Source: Planctomycetota bacterium
GTDB lineage: Bacteria; Planctomycetota; UBA11346
Assembly (NCBI GenBank): GCA_013816415.1
Contig: JACDEN010000218.1
Coordinates: forward strand, 1 to 5,636
Direction of reading: 5' to 3'
DNA: 5,636 nt
Shown here: positions 1 to 5,560 of the stretch, one piece after another
How the letters are laid out: each line of letters starts with the position of its first letter
Position numbering within the stretch: the first letter of the stretch is position 1
Position numbers and translations under genes: made by a program
Notes under the pieces: generated by a model
Seen by the model: only the letters and a program-made list of their open reading frames with translations
Database searches by the model: none
What the model was told of the DNA's origin: nothing

Positions 1-2
1 AC

Positions 3-584
3 TTCATGGTGCCGGCGGCGCTGCTGCCGGCGCGACCGCTCGCCGACGGCGCATTCGGCGAGCGGCGGAATCCGGGCGACGGGCAGCGGCAGCTGCTGAC
101 CACCGCGGTGCTCGAGGCGATGGTGCGCGACAAGCCCGCGGACGCGTTCGCCGTCGTCGAGCTGACGATGGTCGATCTCTATCCCGACCCGGCATGGAAC
201 TTCGTGTTCGGCCAGGCGCGTCCGACCGACGCCGTCGGCATCTTCAGTTTCGCGCGCTACGCTCCCGACGGCGATGCCCTGACACCGGCGCAGGGGACGC
301 GGCTGCTGACGCGCAGCTGCCAGGTCCTGGCCCACGAGATCGGCCACCTGTTCGGGATCGACCACTGCATCTGGTTCCACTGCGTGATGAACGGCGCCAA
401 CCATCTCCAGGAATCCGACCTGCAGCCCATGCACTGCTGCCCGGTCGATCTGCGCAAACTGCAGGCCGCGACCGGATGCGATGTCCTCGAACGGTACCGC
501 GGGCTGCAGGCGCTGTGCGCGCAATGGGGTTTGACGGAGGAGCAGGCGTGGCTCGACGCCGAGATCGTGCGGTTGGCGCGGTGA
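3..584 (+). CDS. Archaemetzincin (AMZ-type) zinc metalloprotease, 5'-partial
   Basis: This is the C-terminal part of an archaemetzincin, a metzincin-clan zinc peptidase thought to act as an aminopeptidase. Counting from the first visible ATG (position 6), the active site HEIGHLFGIDH is at residues 110-120, with His110, His114 and His120 as zinc ligands and Glu111 as general base. It is followed by the family cysteine cluster: Cys121, Cys126, Met128 (the Met-turn) and Cys144/Cys145. The upstream block around residues 56-85 (DLYPDPAWNFVFGQA, then GIFSFARY) closely resembles animal AMZ1/AMZ2 rather than the short archaeal forms, whose active sites are preceded by a different sequence. The reading frame is open to the window edge and AMZ-type proteins are longer, so the true start probably lies outside. 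No signal peptide is visible, so it is probably cytoplasmic. One oddity is that the last Cys of the expected C-x-x-C is Asp148. The stop codon is TGA at 582-584. The family is clear; the substrate is unknown. Confidence 0.88.
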   Translation, partial: FMVPAALLPARPLADGAFGERRNPGDGQRQLLTTAVLEAMVRDKPADAFAVVELTMVDLYPDPAWNFVFGQARPTDAVGIFSFARYAPDGDALTPAQGTRLLTRSCQVLAHEIGHLFGIDHCIWFHCVMNGANHLQESDLQPMHCCPVDLRKLQAATGCDVLERYRGLQALCAQWGLTEEQAWLDAEIVRLAR

Positions 585-625
585 TCCCGCGGTTGCGCGC
601 GTTCCCGATCCTTTGAGCCTGTGGC

Positions 626-1474
626 GTGCAGCTTCCACGCGTTATGGTCGGTCTGGTGCAGGCGCAGCGCAACGGCGCGCCGCTGTCGGGCGGATGGGGC
701 CCGACCTGTCGGTGGCGCTCCTGGGTGATCGACTGGTGGGATGCCGACGACCTGGACATGGTGATCGAAATCCCGGGCCAACCGTCCCGGGAGATGCGCC
801 GTCGGCGGCGCACCTGGTACATCTACGCGCCCGGAACCGCTTACCGCGGCCGCGGGCCGCGGGGCGACCAACGCCACGAGACCGCGTGGTTCTTCTGGGA
901 TTTCCTCGAGCCGTGGCCGACGCTGTCGACGCGGCCGCTGACCGCGATCCTCGACCAGGACGAGCGCCTCGCTGCGCACGTGCATGCGATGTTCGACCTG
1001 CAGCAGCAGGCCGAGGCGACCTCGCGGCTGACCATCGAGGCGCATGCGCTGACGGTGTTCGCCGAGATCCTCGCCGCTTCGCTGCGCGGACACACGGGCC
1101 TGGAGGACGATCCGTGGCCGGTGCGCGCGCCGACGGGCGGACATGCGCGCGCCGAGACCCTGCTCGCGCGGCTCGACCGCGAGGTCATGCGCGTCCTGTC
1201 GCAGCCGCCCACCATCGACGAGCTCGCGTCGCGCCTGCAGCAGTCGCCGTCGACCCTGGCGCACGCGTTCAAGCGCGAGACCGGGATGACGGTGATGGCG
1301 CGGGTGCGCTGGCTGCGCATCCGCGAATCGCGGCGGCTGCTGATGGAGGACGGCGCGTCGGTGAAGTCGGTGGCGCGCAAGCTCGGCTTCAGCTCGCAAT
1401 TCCACTTTTCGCAGGTCTTCCGCGACCTCACCGGCATCACCGCGGTCGAGTTCCTGCGCCAGCGCGGCGCGTGA
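626..1474 (+). CDS. AraC-family transcriptional regulator
   Basis: This is a 282-residue DNA-binding transcriptional regulator, the usual length for the AraC/XylS family. The C-terminal third carries the two helix-turn-helix units: the first near residues 196-216 (TIDELASRLQQSPSTLAHAF), the second near 244-266, followed by the family signature GFSSQFHFSQVFRDLTG (254-270). The proline usually found after that signature is Ala273. Residues about 25-130 are rich in Trp and Arg and fit a cupin-like AraC ligand-binding domain (WYIYAPGTAY at 64-73). The effector is unknown. The start is uncertain: GTG at 626 has only a weak GAG 8 bases upstream, and ATG at 644 (276 residues) has no Shine-Dalgarno sequence; an in-frame TGA at 614-616 limits the start to downstream of it. 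It starts 41 bases after the protease stop on the same strand, so co-transcription is possible. It converges with the gene ending at 1657. Family call is secure; target genes are not known. Confidence 0.92.
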   Translation: MQLPRVMVGLVQAQRNGAPLSGGWGPTCRWRSWVIDWWDADDLDMVIEIPGQPSREMRRRRRTWYIYAPGTAYRGRGPRGDQRHETAWFFWDFLEPWPTLSTRPLTAILDQDERLAAHVHAMFDLQQQAEATSRLTIEAHALTVFAEILAASLRGHTGLEDDPWPVRAPTGGHARAETLLARLDREVMRVLSQPPTIDELASRLQQSPSTLAHAFKRETGMTVMARVRWLRIRESRRLLMEDGASVKSVARKLGFSSQFHFSQVFRDLTGITAVEFLRQRGA

Positions 1475-1476
1475 GT

Positions 1477-1528
1477 CCGGCTCCTATGCAGCGCCCGGCT
1501 CCTACGCCGCGCCCGGCTCTGGAGCGGA
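1477..1528 (+). repeat. 18-bp imperfect tandem direct repeat, about 2.7 copies
   Basis: Just after the AraC-gene stop codon, an 18-bp unit starting CCGGCTCCTA begins at 1477, 1495 and 1513. The first two copies differ at two positions. The third matches for seven bases (CCGGCTC) and then degenerates. Read on the minus strand, the repeat contains TAGGAGCCGG twice, reminiscent of the head of REP-type elements in some gammaproteobacteria, but no REP palindrome is evident. Function unknown; it may belong to the larger repeat region that continues to 1651. Confidence 0.6.
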
Positions 1529-1544
1529 CATCATACGGAAGGAG

Positions 1545-1651
1545 GTTCTGAGTTCTCCGTTCTCTGTTCTCCGTTGTCGCGGCGAAAAACGTTTCGGCTC
1601 GAGTCCAGGGTCGACGCAGGACGCAGAACCCAGAACTCAGAACTCAGAACG
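1545..1651. repeat. Paired complementary heptamer arrays between convergent genes; possible bidirectional terminator
   Basis: The left arm (1545-1579) is five tandem heptamers of the form GTTCTNN, the last one degenerate (GTTGTCG). The right arm (1617-1651) is five heptamers of the form CAGAACN, the first one degenerate (CAGGACG). The arms are reverse complements in register: 1545-1556 pairs perfectly with 1639-1650 (12 bp), followed by 5-bp blocks 1559-1563/1632-1636 and 1566-1570/1625-1629 separated by 2-nt mismatches. The 37-base spacer holds a small hairpin, CGAAA/TTTCG with loop AACG (1583-1596). The element sits 5 bases after the stop of the minus-strand gene and 70 bases after the stop of the AraC gene, so it is transcribed at the 3' end of both. 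There is no T-run typical of an intrinsic terminator. Repeat structure is directly visible; the terminator or 3'-stabiliser role is inferred. Confidence 0.8.
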
Positions 1652-1656
1652 CTTCC

Positions 1657-2253
1657 TCACCCACCCTTCGCCCGTCGCGCGATGATCGCCTCGGCGGTGG
1701 TGCGGGCGAGCGCGTTGAGCGTCACCGATTTCAGGATCTGGTCGCGCGGCGTGTTCGCGCAGGCGAGCACCAGGCGGAAGAGATCCGCGCGCTGGAGGGC
1801 GTTCAGGCCGGGAGCCGCGGCTTCCTCGACATAGGCCCCGGCGATCGCCGACCAGTTCTCGACCGCGGCCGCGGGGTCAGCGTCGCGGCGGACCAGGGCC
1901 TCCCACTGCTCGATCGACATCGGATGCACCTCGGAGAGCGCCGCCTGCAGCGCGGGGATGCGCCCGCGCGCCTCGTCGGTCAGTTCGCCGAGCGCCGTCT
2001 TGGCCTGCTTCATCTGGCTGGCGTCGACCCAGTGCAGGCCATCGAGGTTGTGGATCTTCGCCTGGATCATCCCCGGACGAATGGCGTCATCGCGGATGTA
2101 GGTGACGCTGCGCGTCTTGAAGTCGTAGAATGGCACGTAGTTGCCATCCTTCGCCGGCAGCTTGACCTGCGCTCCGGAGCGGAGGATCGCCCAGGCCGCG
2201 GCGACAACCGCGACCGCCCCGCCGCCCGCGAGGCACCAGTACATGGCGTCCAT
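1657..2253 (-). CDS. Membrane-anchored protein of unknown function
   Basis: This is a 198-residue protein with one N-terminal hydrophobic segment at about residues 5-24 (core GGGAVAVVAAAWAIL), followed by RSG. It is best read as a single membrane anchor with a cytoplasmic or periplasmic body; orientation is not clear. A glycine-containing block follows (DGNYVPFYDFKTRSVTYIRD at 36-55, then IRPGMIQAKIHNLDGLHWVDA at about 58-78), which looks like a small beta-domain. The rest, about 80-195, is Ala/Leu/Glu-rich and probably helical. I do not recognise a named family. The start is well bounded: an in-frame TAG lies three codons upstream (complement of 2263-2265), leaving ATG at 2253 or the second ATG at 2244. 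No Shine-Dalgarno sequence is visible. It follows the secreted helical protein on the same strand with 134 bases between them, but the repeat hairpin in that gap may separate their transcription. The stop TGA is 5 bases before the heptamer array. Real gene likely; function unknown. Confidence 0.8.
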   Translation of the reverse strand: MDAMYWCLAGGGAVAVVAAAWAILRSGAQVKLPAKDGNYVPFYDFKTRSVTYIRDDAIRPGMIQAKIHNLDGLHWVDASQMKQAKTALGELTDEARGRIPALQAALSEVHPMSIEQWEALVRRDADPAAAVENWSAIAGAYVEEAAAPGLNALQRADLFRLVLACANTPRDQILKSVTLNALARTTAEAIIARRAKGG

Positions 2254-2287
2254 GGGCGCAAGCTAACTGACGATCCGGCGCGATCCA

Positions 2288-2387
2288 GGTGGTTGGTGGT
2301 TGGTGGTGAGAAGGATTCGAATCGACGATGGTTGACGGTGGGTGACGGCAATTGGATTGATTCGAACCACCAACCACCAACCCAACC
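2288..2387. repeat. Paired complementary GGTGGTT/AACCACC heptamer arrays; possible 3'-end hairpin
   Basis: The left arm (2288-2308) is three heptamers: GGTGGTT twice, then GGTGGTG. The right arm (2365-2387) is AACCACC twice, then a degenerate AACCC/AACC end. Bases 2291-2307 pair perfectly with 2366-2382 (17 bp). Alternatively, after a bulge on the left side, 2316-2323 (TTCGAATC) pairs with 2359-2366 (GATTCGAA), lengthening the stem inwards. Bases 2314-2323 are themselves a perfect 10-nt palindrome, GATTCGAATC. The right arm begins directly at the TAG stop (2388-2390) of the upstream minus-strand gene, so its transcript enters the structure immediately after translation ends. No U-tract follows. 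The same layout with a different heptamer occurs at 1545-1651. The structure is plain in the sequence; its role is inferred. Confidence 0.8.
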
Positions 2388-3806
2388 CTATTTCGCCAAC
2401 TCCCTGAACGCTTCCGGATCGATCGCCAGCAGGCGGCCGCCGATCTGCGTGCGCAGATCGAGCATGCGGGTGATCGACGCGAGGTGCCAGGCGTTGGTCA
2501 GCACCGCCTTGTCGGATTTCGCCGCGAGGTAGGAGAGCTGCGCCAGATCCGCATCGGCGACATCCTTCCAGCGCACCGGCAGATCGTTGCCCGAGACGCG
2601 GGCGATCACACCGTGCGCGTCGGCGCCCACCACGTCGACATCCGTCGCCGCACCCATCACCGGCAGCGTCATGCGTACCGCCAAGCCCTTGCCGATCACC
2701 TGCAGGGCCTGCTGCAGCGCCTCGCGATAGGGGGTGGCATCGATTGCCGGAACCGCCGGTGGCTGCGCGGGCTGCGCGACCGGCACCGCCGGAGCCTTCT
2801 TCTCCTTCACCGGCTTCTGCTGGCGCCACGCCACGTAGTCGAAGCTCCAGCGGTAGTTCTGGTTGAACTGCTTGTGCGCGGTGAGGTAGGCGCCAGCGAC
2901 GCCGCCGGCGAAGATCTGGTCGCCGCGATCGCGGTACACCGGATCGCCGGTCTGCAGGTACAGCCACGCGAACGCCGGAGCGACCAGCAGGTTGAGGTCG
3001 GCGGTGGGCTCGATGCCGCCCTCCTTGGTCACCACGTTGGTGTAGCGGAACGCGCCGGCGGAGGGCACCCACATGTTCGCCCACAGCCAATCCATCCCGA
3101 GCTTGATCGTCGGCAGGATGCGTGGGTCGTGGCTGACCGCGTGGTAGTCGATCAGGGCCTCGGCGGTGAGTCCGGCCATGAACGGGCGCACATACGTGGC
3201 GCTCTTCGCGACGAACCACTGATCGTAATGTCCGATCGCCGTCGTCACCAGCGTCTCGAGCCGTTTGCCTTTCGGAAAGCCCAGCGCCTGGGCGTTCAGG
3301 ATGGTCTTGATCGCGTACGCGGTCTCGCGGCTACTTTCGCAGCTGTCGGTGGGGATGATGTTCTCTTCGCGCATCCAGCGCAGCTTCGCCATCGCCAGGA
3401 TGGTGTCGCGTGAGAGCGGATCTTTCGCCTGCTTGAAGTGCATCAGCAGGCCATCGCTGAAGTTCAGGTGCCCGGCGATGTCGTGACGGCTCGCGATGAC
3501 GAAGCGGTCGCGGTAGACGTGGATCGAATCGGCGACCGCCTCCTTCCACGCGGCGTCGTTGGTGTAGGCGGCGATCTGCAGGTACACGCGCGCGGAATCG
3601 TAGTAGGCGACGCCGCCGACCAGCCCATCGATATCGGCGTCGTCCTTGTGCGCCGCCAGGTAGGCGGCGTGCTGGCGGCCGAAGGTGGTCATGTTGGATT
3701 CCCACTGCGTGAGCGCGGGGATCGGCACGACGTCGCTGGCGCCGGCTCCGCCGGCGGACAGGAACACGGTCAGCAGCTGCGCGGCGCACAGGAGGCGGCG
3801 GAACAT
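2388..3806 (-). CDS. Secreted, probably all-helical (six-hairpin-like) protein with C-terminal accessory domain
   Basis: This is a 472-residue predicted exported protein. The signal peptide has MFRR, then a hydrophobic stretch to about residue 18, and a likely cut after AGA at 21-23. Residues about 30-330 contain successive amphipathic helices with aromatic/Gly turns (GGVAYYDSARVYLQIAAYT at 64-82; MREENIIPTDSCESS at 145-159; GMDWLWANMWVPSAGAFRYT at 237-256; FAWLYLQTGDPVYRDRGDQI at 279-298). This spacing fits an (alpha/alpha) toroid like those of glycoside hydrolases, polysaccharide lyases and related enzymes, but no exact family or catalytic pair could be assigned. A Lys/Pro/Ala linker (about 333-354) leads to a second domain of about 115 residues containing DVDVVGADAHGVIARVSG and LPVRWKDV (389-416). 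Start chosen at ATG 3806, preceded by AGGG with spacing 4; ATG at 3827 is an alternative that only lengthens the signal peptide's N-region. It is divergent from the esterase gene. Enzyme role is inferred. Confidence 0.82.
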   Translation of the reverse strand: MFRRLLCAAQLLTVFLSAGGAGASDVVPIPALTQWESNMTTFGRQHAAYLAAHKDDADIDGLVGGVAYYDSARVYLQIAAYTNDAAWKEAVADSIHVYRDRFVIASRHDIAGHLNFSDGLLMHFKQAKDPLSRDTILAMAKLRWMREENIIPTDSCESSRETAYAIKTILNAQALGFPKGKRLETLVTTAIGHYDQWFVAKSATYVRPFMAGLTAEALIDYHAVSHDPRILPTIKLGMDWLWANMWVPSAGAFRYTNVVTKEGGIEPTADLNLLVAPAFAWLYLQTGDPVYRDRGDQIFAGGVAGAYLTAHKQFNQNYRWSFDYVAWRQQKPVKEKKAPAVPVAQPAQPPAVPAIDATPYREALQQALQVIGKGLAVRMTLPVMGAATDVDVVGADAHGVIARVSGNDLPVRWKDVADADLAQLSYLAAKSDKAVLTNAWHLASITRMLDLRTQIGGRLLAIDPEAFRELAK

Positions 3807-4021
3807 GGGACCCTGAGGCTGCGCCATTCCCCCCGACGGGGAAGGATCTCTTGGATGATGTGCGAGCGGCGAGGCATGCAGGCCGCCGCCGGATGGGCCA
3901 GGTATGTCCGCCATCGCCCGGTGTGGCACCCGCTGTCACTCCGACGCGCGTCACGCGTTCAGCTCACGCTCGCTCGTCCCCGGGCGGTCCCAGACTTCCC
4001 CGACCTCACCCGGAGTCCTCC
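3807..4021. promoter_or_regulatory. Divergent intergenic region between two exported-protein genes
   Basis: This 215-bp stretch must carry the 5' signals of both divergent genes. Visible elements are: a perfect 10-nt palindrome GACGCGCGTC at 3943-3952, a candidate operator; a short CCCC-GAC-GGGG hairpin at 3831-3841, just upstream of the alternative start (3827) of the minus-strand gene; and a ribosome-binding site for the plus-strand gene. No convincing -35/-10 pair could be picked in either direction. Open reading frames run into the region from both genes, but their extra N-termini are Arg/Pro-rich and lie ahead of good signal peptides, so the region is treated as non-coding. Confidence 0.45.
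4012..4015 (+). promoter_or_regulatory. Shine-Dalgarno site deciding the esterase start
   Basis: GGAG lies 6 bases before the ATG at 4022. It is the clearest ribosome-binding site in the window. Together with the signal peptide that begins at that ATG, it rejects the longer reading frame starting at 3851. Confidence 0.7.
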
Positions 4022-5416
4022 ATGCTGATCAAGAGCGTGTCCCTGGCCTGCCTGCTGCTGATCGCCTCCGCCGCGCACGCGGCCCAGCCTGCGGATGCGA
4101 TCGGGAAGCTCGAGCTCTCGAAGCCCGAGGAGCGCGCTGGTGAGAACGGCCGCAGGATCCTGGTCTTCAGCCACAAGGCCGTCGCCGGCATGGATTCCCC
4201 CGGCTACGTCAAGGCCGGACAGGAATACCACGTCACCATCGGTGTACCGGCGGCCTACAAGCCGGACGAGAAGAAGACCTATCCGCTGCTGCTGGTGCTG
4301 CACGGATTCGGCGACACCTGGGACGGCATCGTCAACTTCGCCAATTTCTATCCCGAGTGCTTCACCGTCGTCCCCAACGATCCGTTCGGCACCTGGTTCT
4401 ACGGCTATTCCGACCAGTTGCCCGGCGGCGATCCGAACAAGGGCATGGTCGTCAATTACACCGAACGGCGCCTGCTCGCCTACCTCGAGCGTTTCGAAAA
4501 GGACTACCCCATCGACATCAACCGCGTGTACGTCGCCGGCGGCTCGATGGGCGGAACCGGGTCGACCTCGCTCGCGCTGCGCTATCCGAAGATTTTCGCC
4601 GCGGCGGATGCGCGCAAGGGCGCGACCAACCGCATCCACTGCAAATGGAAGAACCAGTGCGAGACGATCTGGGGCGGCGTGGAATCGAAGGTGAAGAACA
4701 ACGACGGCGTCAACGTCTGGGACTGGCAGAACATGGCGTGGTACGCGTCGAAGCACCACCAGGACGCGACCTGGCTGCGCACCACGCACGGCCGCGAGGA
4801 CGTCTCGATCCCCTACCGCCAGGTCGCGGGCCCTCCTGGCGTCGAGCCGATGAGCTTCTACCAGGCGCTCGAGACCTTCAAGATCGGCCACCAGTGCTTC
4901 TGGAACGCCTCGTCGCATACGGCGGCATCGCCGACGTCGGTGGTGCTCGACGACTGGTGGGATGAATTCACCGACGCGACCTGCTACCTGGCGTTGGACA
5001 AGTCGTTTCCCGCGTTCACCGGTTTCTCGGCGAACAACAAGCCCGGCACCGGCGCGGGCGATGCGGTGGGCACCGACGCGCAGCTCGGCGACAACTCCTA
5101 CGACGGCGACAACGAAGGCGGGTTCAACCGCTTCCTGCGCTGGAACACACCGACCATCCTCGACGAGCCAGCGACCTATGCGATCGCGATCAAGCTGTCG
5201 TCGGGCGCCAACGGCTACAAGGGCGCTGGCGAAACGGTCGACGTCACGCCGCGTCGGCTGCAGAAATTCAAGATCGCGGCCAAGGCGGCGTATGCGTGGA
5301 CGACCTCGGCGAAGCAGAGCGGCGAGGCCAAAGCCGACGCCGAGGGCCTGCTCACCATCCCGGCGGTCAAGGTGACCTCGGAGTGGACGACGCTGACGAT
5401 CACCCCCAAGAAGTGA
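4022..5416 (+). CDS. Secreted alpha/beta-hydrolase (esterase-type) with C-terminal beta-rich domain
   Basis: This 464-residue exported serine hydrolase probably cleaves ester bonds (feruloyl/acetylxylan-esterase or PHB-depolymerase type). The signal peptide is MLIKSV..., with a likely cut after AHA at residue 20. The alpha/beta-hydrolase core covers about 65-315: oxyanion strand LLLVLHGFGDTW (89-100) with His94-Gly95; nucleophile elbow GGSMGG with Ser175; probable acid Asp260 in HGREDVSIPY; and probable catalytic His299 in NASSHT. Cys207, Cys213, Cys291 and Cys321 could form disulfides, as expected for an extracytoplasmic enzyme. Residues about 325-375 are Gly/Asp/Asn-rich. The last 95 residues (YAIAIKLSSG, then VDVTPRRLQKFKIAAKAAYAWTT in part, ending in LTITPKK) look like a small beta-sandwich accessory domain. 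The RBS GGAG at 4012-4015 supports the start. It is divergently arranged with the helical secreted protein and may act on the same polymer. Fold and nucleophile are confident; substrate is not known. Confidence 0.88.
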   Translation: MLIKSVSLACLLLIASAAHAAQPADAIGKLELSKPEERAGENGRRILVFSHKAVAGMDSPGYVKAGQEYHVTIGVPAAYKPDEKKTYPLLLVLHGFGDTWDGIVNFANFYPECFTVVPNDPFGTWFYGYSDQLPGGDPNKGMVVNYTERRLLAYLERFEKDYPIDINRVYVAGGSMGGTGSTSLALRYPKIFAAADARKGATNRIHCKWKNQCETIWGGVESKVKNNDGVNVWDWQNMAWYASKHHQDATWLRTTHGREDVSIPYRQVAGPPGVEPMSFYQALETFKIGHQCFWNASSHTAASPTSVVLDDWWDEFTDATCYLALDKSFPAFTGFSANNKPGTGAGDAVGTDAQLGDNSYDGDNEGGFNRFLRWNTPTILDEPATYAIAIKLSSGANGYKGAGETVDVTPRRLQKFKIAAKAAYAWTTSAKQSGEAKADAEGLLTIPAVKVTSEWTTLTITPKK

Positions 5417-5431
5417 GCCGCGGGTCGGCGT

Positions 5432-5449
5432 GGCCGGAAAAACCGGGCC
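5432..5449 (+). terminator. Weak hairpin after the esterase stop
   Basis: GGCCGG (5432-5437), loop AAAAA, then CCGGGCC (5443-5449) can form a 6-bp stem with one bulged G, 15 bases after the TGA at 5414-5416. No T-run follows, so an intrinsic terminator is only possible. A second small stem, CCGACG/CGTCGG (5494-5499/5514-5519), lies further downstream. Confidence 0.35.
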
Positions 5450-5526
5450 TGGCATGCTTCCGACAGGCACTTACACGCCGTGAGCCTCGCCGACCGACGC
5501 CCCAGGAAGGATCCGTCGGCCGGCGT

Positions 5527-5553
5527 TTGATCGTGCCCGCGGTTCGCTACGCT
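5527..5553 (+). promoter_or_regulatory. Candidate leaderless promoter of the gene starting at 5561
   Basis: TTGATC (5527-5532) and TACGCT (5548-5553), separated by 15 bases, loosely fit -35 and -10 boxes. The ATG follows the second box after 7 bases, the spacing expected of a leaderless transcript. No Shine-Dalgarno sequence is present, which agrees. The match is weak and rests on position more than sequence. Confidence 0.25.
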
Positions 5554-5560
5554 CCGCTGC

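Noticed and set aside
257..1405. Long minus-strand open frame opposite the protease and AraC genes.
   Set aside because: Composition is Arg/Ala/Pro-biased and low in motif content, and it is covered by two genes with clear family signatures.
1477..1528. REP element of the Pseudomonas/Xanthomonas kind (TAGGAGCCGG read on the minus strand).
   Set aside because: Only a short core matches. The REP-like palindrome and the usual paired inverted copies are missing.
1477..1551. Frameshifted C-terminal extension of the AraC regulator, with six-residue Pro/Ala repeats in another frame.
   Set aside because: The regulator already ends at the normal length after its second helix-turn-helix, and the repeat is better explained at DNA level.
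1545..1651. CRISPR array.
   Set aside because: The repeats are 7 bases long with no spacers, the two arms are inverted, and no cas gene is nearby.
2281..2390. Terminal inverted repeats of a small transposable element (MITE).
   Set aside because: The arms are low-complexity heptamers, no target-site duplication is visible, and the position directly abuts a stop codon.
3807..3929. N-terminal extension of the minus-strand secreted protein up to 3929.
   Set aside because: It would bury the signal peptide and overlaps the promoter region of the divergent gene. Only the ATG at 3827 remains a realistic alternative.
3851..4021. N-terminal extension of the esterase reading frame (57 residues upstream of ATG 4022).
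   Set aside because: The extension is Arg/Pro-rich, lies ahead of a clean signal peptide, and the good ribosome-binding site is at 4012-4015.
3959..5470. Long minus-strand open frame opposite the esterase, 503 codons.
   Set aside because: It is Arg/Val/Gly-rich without any recognisable motif, and mirrors a well-supported gene on the other strand, as often happens in GC-rich DNA.
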